Both the position numbers and the translations under genes were made by a program. From Verrucomicrobiota bacterium (GTDB taxonomy: Bacteria > Verrucomicrobiota > Verrucomicrobiia > Limisphaerales > UBA1319), in the NCBI GenBank assembly GCA_022709905.1, contig JAKLHY010000002.1, positions 62,001-126,000 on the forward strand: 64,000 bases of DNA. Direction: 5' to 3'. Every line of letters starts with the position of its first letter. Positions within the stretch are counted from its first letter, which is position 1. Positions 61,158-64,000 of this stretch are shown here, in pieces. The notes under the pieces are model-generated. The model worked only from the letters and a program-made list of their open reading frames with translations. It had not been told where the DNA came from and ran no database searches.

Positions 61158-63065
61158 ATGTCTTTCTTTCTTCACTCGCAATTGTCAAACAGCGCCAAGT
61201 CAATTTGTTCTCGCCACTGGAAACAGGGGATGACCTGGGGGATTTGCTGTTGGATGGCGGGAGGCATAGGATATGGAGCTGAATCCCTGATGACCGTAAC
61301 GAACGCCGCGGCCCAGGCCTTCCTGCAATGTGTCATTGTGGATCGCGCCACTGGCGAGCCTGCTTCATGTAATGTGGCGCTGACGGATCCTGCGGGAAAG
61401 CGGGTGGTCGAACGGAATTCGTTTCAGGGCGGTTTTCGTTGTCGGGGGTATTTTGAGAAGTCACTGCCATCCGGGACTGTCCAGTTGCGAGTGACACGCG
61501 GACCGGAGACACTCGCATTTGAGAAGGTCCTCCAGTTGGCGCCGGGCCAAGCTCATGAGATCCGGGTGGAGTTGGAGCGCCAGGTGGATCTGCGGAGCCG
61601 GGGATGGTTTTCCGGGGACAGCCACGCCCATATGATTCATGACGCCTGGAATGCGTCGGTCGATTTTGATTACGTCGCCCTGGCCGCCCAGGCTGAGGAT
61701 CTGCAATACCTGTCCCTGGCCCAACAGTGGACGATCGATCGTCCCACCCCTGAGGCTTTGGAAGCGGAATTGAATGCGAGATCCAGACAGGATTGCGTGC
61801 TGACCTGGAACCTCGAAGCCCCGAAAAACTACTATCGAGGCGACGCCACCCGATGTCTGGGGCACTGTTGGACATGGGTTATGCCGGGCCGCACCCGGCA
61901 AGGGGACAACGTGATTTCTATGCTCTTCGAGGCCAGCGCCGGGGATTACGAATCCCAGAAGCCGTCCTACGCCAATTTTGAGTCCCACGAACTGATTCGC
62001 CATTTGGGCGGCCGATCATTTTACTCACATCCATTTCGTTGGTGGACAGGGCCTTGGGGAGGTCAAGGCGGCTATCCTCACCGTGAGAAGGCGCGAATTT
62101 CCAACCTGGCCGTTGAATTGCCCTTGGACACCCTGCTGGGCCCGACCTATGACGGATTGGATGTAATGACGACCGCCGGGGAGTACTCGGCAAACGCTAA
62201 GGCGTTTGAGCTGTGGGCCATGTTGCTCAACCGAGGTTATCGGCTGGCCGCCACGGCTTCTTCAGATTCCTGTTTCGACCGAGCCAACGGCGCGGTGCCA
62301 GGGTCGGTTCGGACTTATACCTTTTTAGACAAAGGTTTCTCATTGGAAGCCGTTGCCGAGGCGACCGCGAAAGGCCGGACCTTCGTCACGACGGGTCCGT
62401 TAATTGTGTCGACCTTGGAGGGACTACCGCCCGGTTCTGTTTTTCAGGCGGATGGCCGGAATCACCGGTTGGCTATGGAGTTGTGGGCGGCTGGAAACGC
62501 CAACGGCGGGCTGAGTCATCTCGAGTTGATCCGGAACGGAGCTGTGGTTCAGACTCTTCACTTACCGCCCGGCACGATGCGATTTCAGACCAATCAGATG
62601 ATCCGGGCGACCGAATCGTCATGGTACAGTCTGCGGCTTTACGGGAGCGATCCCCAGAGGCAACGGGCCATAAGCGGCGCCTTTTACTTCGAGAAGCCCG
62701 GCCAAGCCCCTCCGGCGCCGGTTATGGCGCGGGTGCGGGCTCGGATTGTTGAGGATGACACGGGCAAACCGTTGAGCGGACGCTTGATCGAGGTGCAGTA
62801 TTTGGGGAATCATCCGCGGGATGGGCGTCGGCACAGGGCGCCGGGCGGTCATTTAGTCGTCTCCGTGCCTGGAACCGCGCGTCTGCGGGCCGAAGCGCCG
62901 GGGTACAAACCGGTTGTCCTGAGTCCGTTTTTCGATCATCCCGCCCTTCTGGAAAAGATCACACTCATGACTGCGGAAGACTTGGCGCAGTGGGAGACCT
63001 TCGAGCAGATCCGTTCGCTTCTATCGGATGTGCCACTGACGTTTCGTTTGAAGAAATCGCCCTGA
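61158..63065 (+). CDS. CehA/McbA-type metallohydrolase (PHP-like fold), probably exported
   Basis: About 635 residues. The N-terminus is uncertain: the ATG at 61158 has no clear ribosome-binding site, and the ATG at 61230 (MTWGICCWMAGGIGYGAES) gives a shorter hydrophobic start. A beta domain (about 50-140) precedes the metal motif GDSHAHMIHD near residue 155, the usual GDxHxH of this family. Later motifs SHPFRWW (His near 290) and AATASSDSCFDR (Asp near 365) supply further ligands, followed by GRTFVTTGPL. CehA and McbA hydrolyse carbamate esters; the true substrate here is unknown. A C-terminal beta domain follows (about 545-620). It lies 23 bp after thiS but is unlikely to be in thiamine synthesis. 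Confidence 0.85.
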   Translation: MSFFLHSQLSNSAKSICSRHWKQGMTWGICCWMAGGIGYGAESLMTVTNAAAQAFLQCVIVDRATGEPASCNVALTDPAGKRVVERNSFQGGFRCRGYFEKSLPSGTVQLRVTRGPETLAFEKVLQLAPGQAHEIRVELERQVDLRSRGWFSGDSHAHMIHDAWNASVDFDYVALAAQAEDLQYLSLAQQWTIDRPTPEALEAELNARSRQDCVLTWNLEAPKNYYRGDATRCLGHCWTWVMPGRTRQGDNVISMLFEASAGDYESQKPSYANFESHELIRHLGGRSFYSHPFRWWTGPWGGQGGYPHREKARISNLAVELPLDTLLGPTYDGLDVMTTAGEYSANAKAFELWAMLLNRGYRLAATASSDSCFDRANGAVPGSVRTYTFLDKGFSLEAVAEATAKGRTFVTTGPLIVSTLEGLPPGSVFQADGRNHRLAMELWAAGNANGGLSHLELIRNGAVVQTLHLPPGTMRFQTNQMIRATESSWYSLRLYGSDPQRQRAISGAFYFEKPGQAPPAPVMARVRARIVEDDTGKPLSGRLIEVQYLGNHPRDGRRHRAPGGHLVVSVPGTARLRAEAPGYKPVVLSPFFDHPALLEKITLMTAEDLAQWETFEQIRSLLSDVPLTFRLKKSP

Positions 63066-63178
63066 CCGCATCCGATGGGCTGTGGTGAATACCGTTGCCA
63101 ATTGCAATTTGGATTGCTAAAAGAGGCGTGTTTCCCATCCGACTGGCATGGCAAGCCGGTCTAATCAGAGGAGGCCAT

Positions 63179-64000
63179 ATGCCTGAAGTCCAGCTTGCCG
63201 GCGGCAGATACGTCGGCATGAAAATACCGCTTGGCGGTTTGGGAGAAGTGGAGCTGACTCAGATCTTGTCGAGCAGCACCGACACTTATCTTTATTACAC
63301 CAACCATCCGGGGGTTGTGGTCAAGGTGTATGACCTTGACTGCGGCAAAAGCGACGAAATCAGCTATGGTCCTTACGCGGACTTCGGGTTGGAGTTAGCC
63401 AACTTCGAGTACGTTCTAGGCCGGGAGGCATTAGCTTCGCACCTGCCAGCGTTCTATGGGGCCAACATTGACTACACCGCCAAGTACGCCTATATCGCGA
63501 TGGAGCACTTGGATGGACAGAATCTCAAGTCCTGGTGTGAATCAGCGCGGGCGGCTGAGTGTCCCGAGGATTGGATGGATGCGTTTCGGGAGGCGGTGGA
63601 TCAATCGTTGTTGATCCTGCAGCGGTTCCATCAGCATGGCATCCTGCTGATGGACTTTAAACCCGAGAATGTGATTCGGACCGATTCCTGCCGGATTCGA
63701 TTTGTTGATTTGGGGGCCTGGCTGACTCCGAAATTCGCGGCGGCGCTTGGGGATTATGTTTACTCGGCCACCCCGGACAACGCCGAAGTCCTCATTGACG
63801 CGGCCAATATTCAGACGGGGATCGCACCGACGCCGGCTTCGGACATTTTTTCGGTGGGTGTCGCGCTTTACGAGATGGGAACGGGGCATTCGCGTCTTGC
63901 GCTAGACGGCGGATGGGCCAGCCAGGTTCTGGAGCATCGTGAGATTTGCGGATTTCGTGATTCGCAGATTCGGACCATGTGGAATGCCTATCCGCACCTG
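63179..64000 (+). CDS. Serine/threonine protein kinase-like protein, N-terminal part (runs off the window)
   Basis: The ATG at 63179 follows a strong AGGAGG four bases before the start plus spacing, and the frame is open for 274 codons to the window end. A Gly-rich start (PLGGLGEVELTQI), the ATP-binding Lys in VVVKVYD, a hinge AYIAMEHLDGQNLKSW, the catalytic loop LMDFKPENVI (HRDxKxxN with His and Arg replaced but Asp, Lys and Asn kept), DLG in place of DFG, and SDIFSVGVALYEMGTG are visible. It therefore looks active but divergent from standard bacterial PASTA kinases. The C-terminus and any membrane segment lie outside the window. Confidence 0.82.
   Translation, partial: MPEVQLAGGRYVGMKIPLGGLGEVELTQILSSSTDTYLYYTNHPGVVVKVYDLDCGKSDEISYGPYADFGLELANFEYVLGREALASHLPAFYGANIDYTAKYAYIAMEHLDGQNLKSWCESARAAECPEDWMDAFREAVDQSLLILQRFHQHGILLMDFKPENVIRTDSCRIRFVDLGAWLTPKFAAALGDYVYSATPDNAEVLIDAANIQTGIAPTPASDIFSVGVALYEMGTGHSRLALDGGWASQVLEHREICGFRDSQIRTMWNAYPHL

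Overview
The window looks like a chromosomal segment of a GC-rich, Gram-negative heterotroph, most likely Verrucomicrobiota (Pedosphaera/Limisphaerales-like). This is inferred from gene content, because no rRNA is present. The evidence is a PEP-CTERM protein, many large exported beta-propeller, beta-helix and FG-GAP proteins, a DUF5069 protein, GH127, a Reg_prop-type hybrid histidine kinase, and exported proteins ending in FYRLKK-like tails. Housekeeping landmarks are ffh, tRNA-Tyr(GTA), ssrA (tmRNA) and thiH-thiS.

Layout. 0-7 kb: end of a polysaccharide deacetylase gene, a two-gene RND efflux pair (adaptor plus pump, no TolC-like gene nearby) and an exported protein. 7-14.4 kb, minus strand: SDR, PQQ-type propeller, hemerythrin, MFS transporter, GT4 glycosyltransferase coupled by ATGA overlap to a second PQQ-type propeller, and a PEP-CTERM protein with a clear terminator. 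14.6-25.6 kb: Nudix hydrolase, ffh, tRNA-Tyr, an M16 peptidase pair, acyl-CoA ligase, DUF5069, an exported subtilase and tmRNA. The tmRNA is flanked by repeat-rich debris: an inverted hexamer repeat, a GIY-YIG fragment joined to the tail of an IS200-like (RAYT) transposase, and an inverted pair of REP-like palindromes. 25.6-30 kb: a GH127-like exported enzyme divergent from a Tat-exported sugar-isomerase-like protein, then a fragment resembling AbiEii. 30-39 kb: a zinc-ribbon/GYF membrane protein, a beta-helix protein and two exported proteins.

39.4-49 kb is the most unusual part. A group II intron with an intact reverse transcriptase interrupts the reading frame of a sensor-like N-terminal domain that lacks any kinase part. 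Immediately downstream is a 1696-residue hybrid histidine kinase (CBM9-like domain, beta-propeller, Y_Y_Y, kinase, receiver with a long insert) whose gene overlaps, by ATGA, a sigma54 activator ending in a winged-helix-like region instead of Fis. Upstream exported-protein genes carry possible -24/-12 promoters, and one has a phased dyad array about 200 bp farther up. I propose, as inference only, that the kinase-activator pair senses extracellular carbohydrate and controls exported proteins.

49-64 kb: an MFS transporter, two small exported proteins of DUF4252 type, a CBM9-like exported protein with a Fur-like box over its putative promoter, a large FG-GAP/UnbV protein, another MFS transporter, thiH-thiS, a CehA/McbA-type metallohydrolase and the start of a protein kinase gene cut by the window end.
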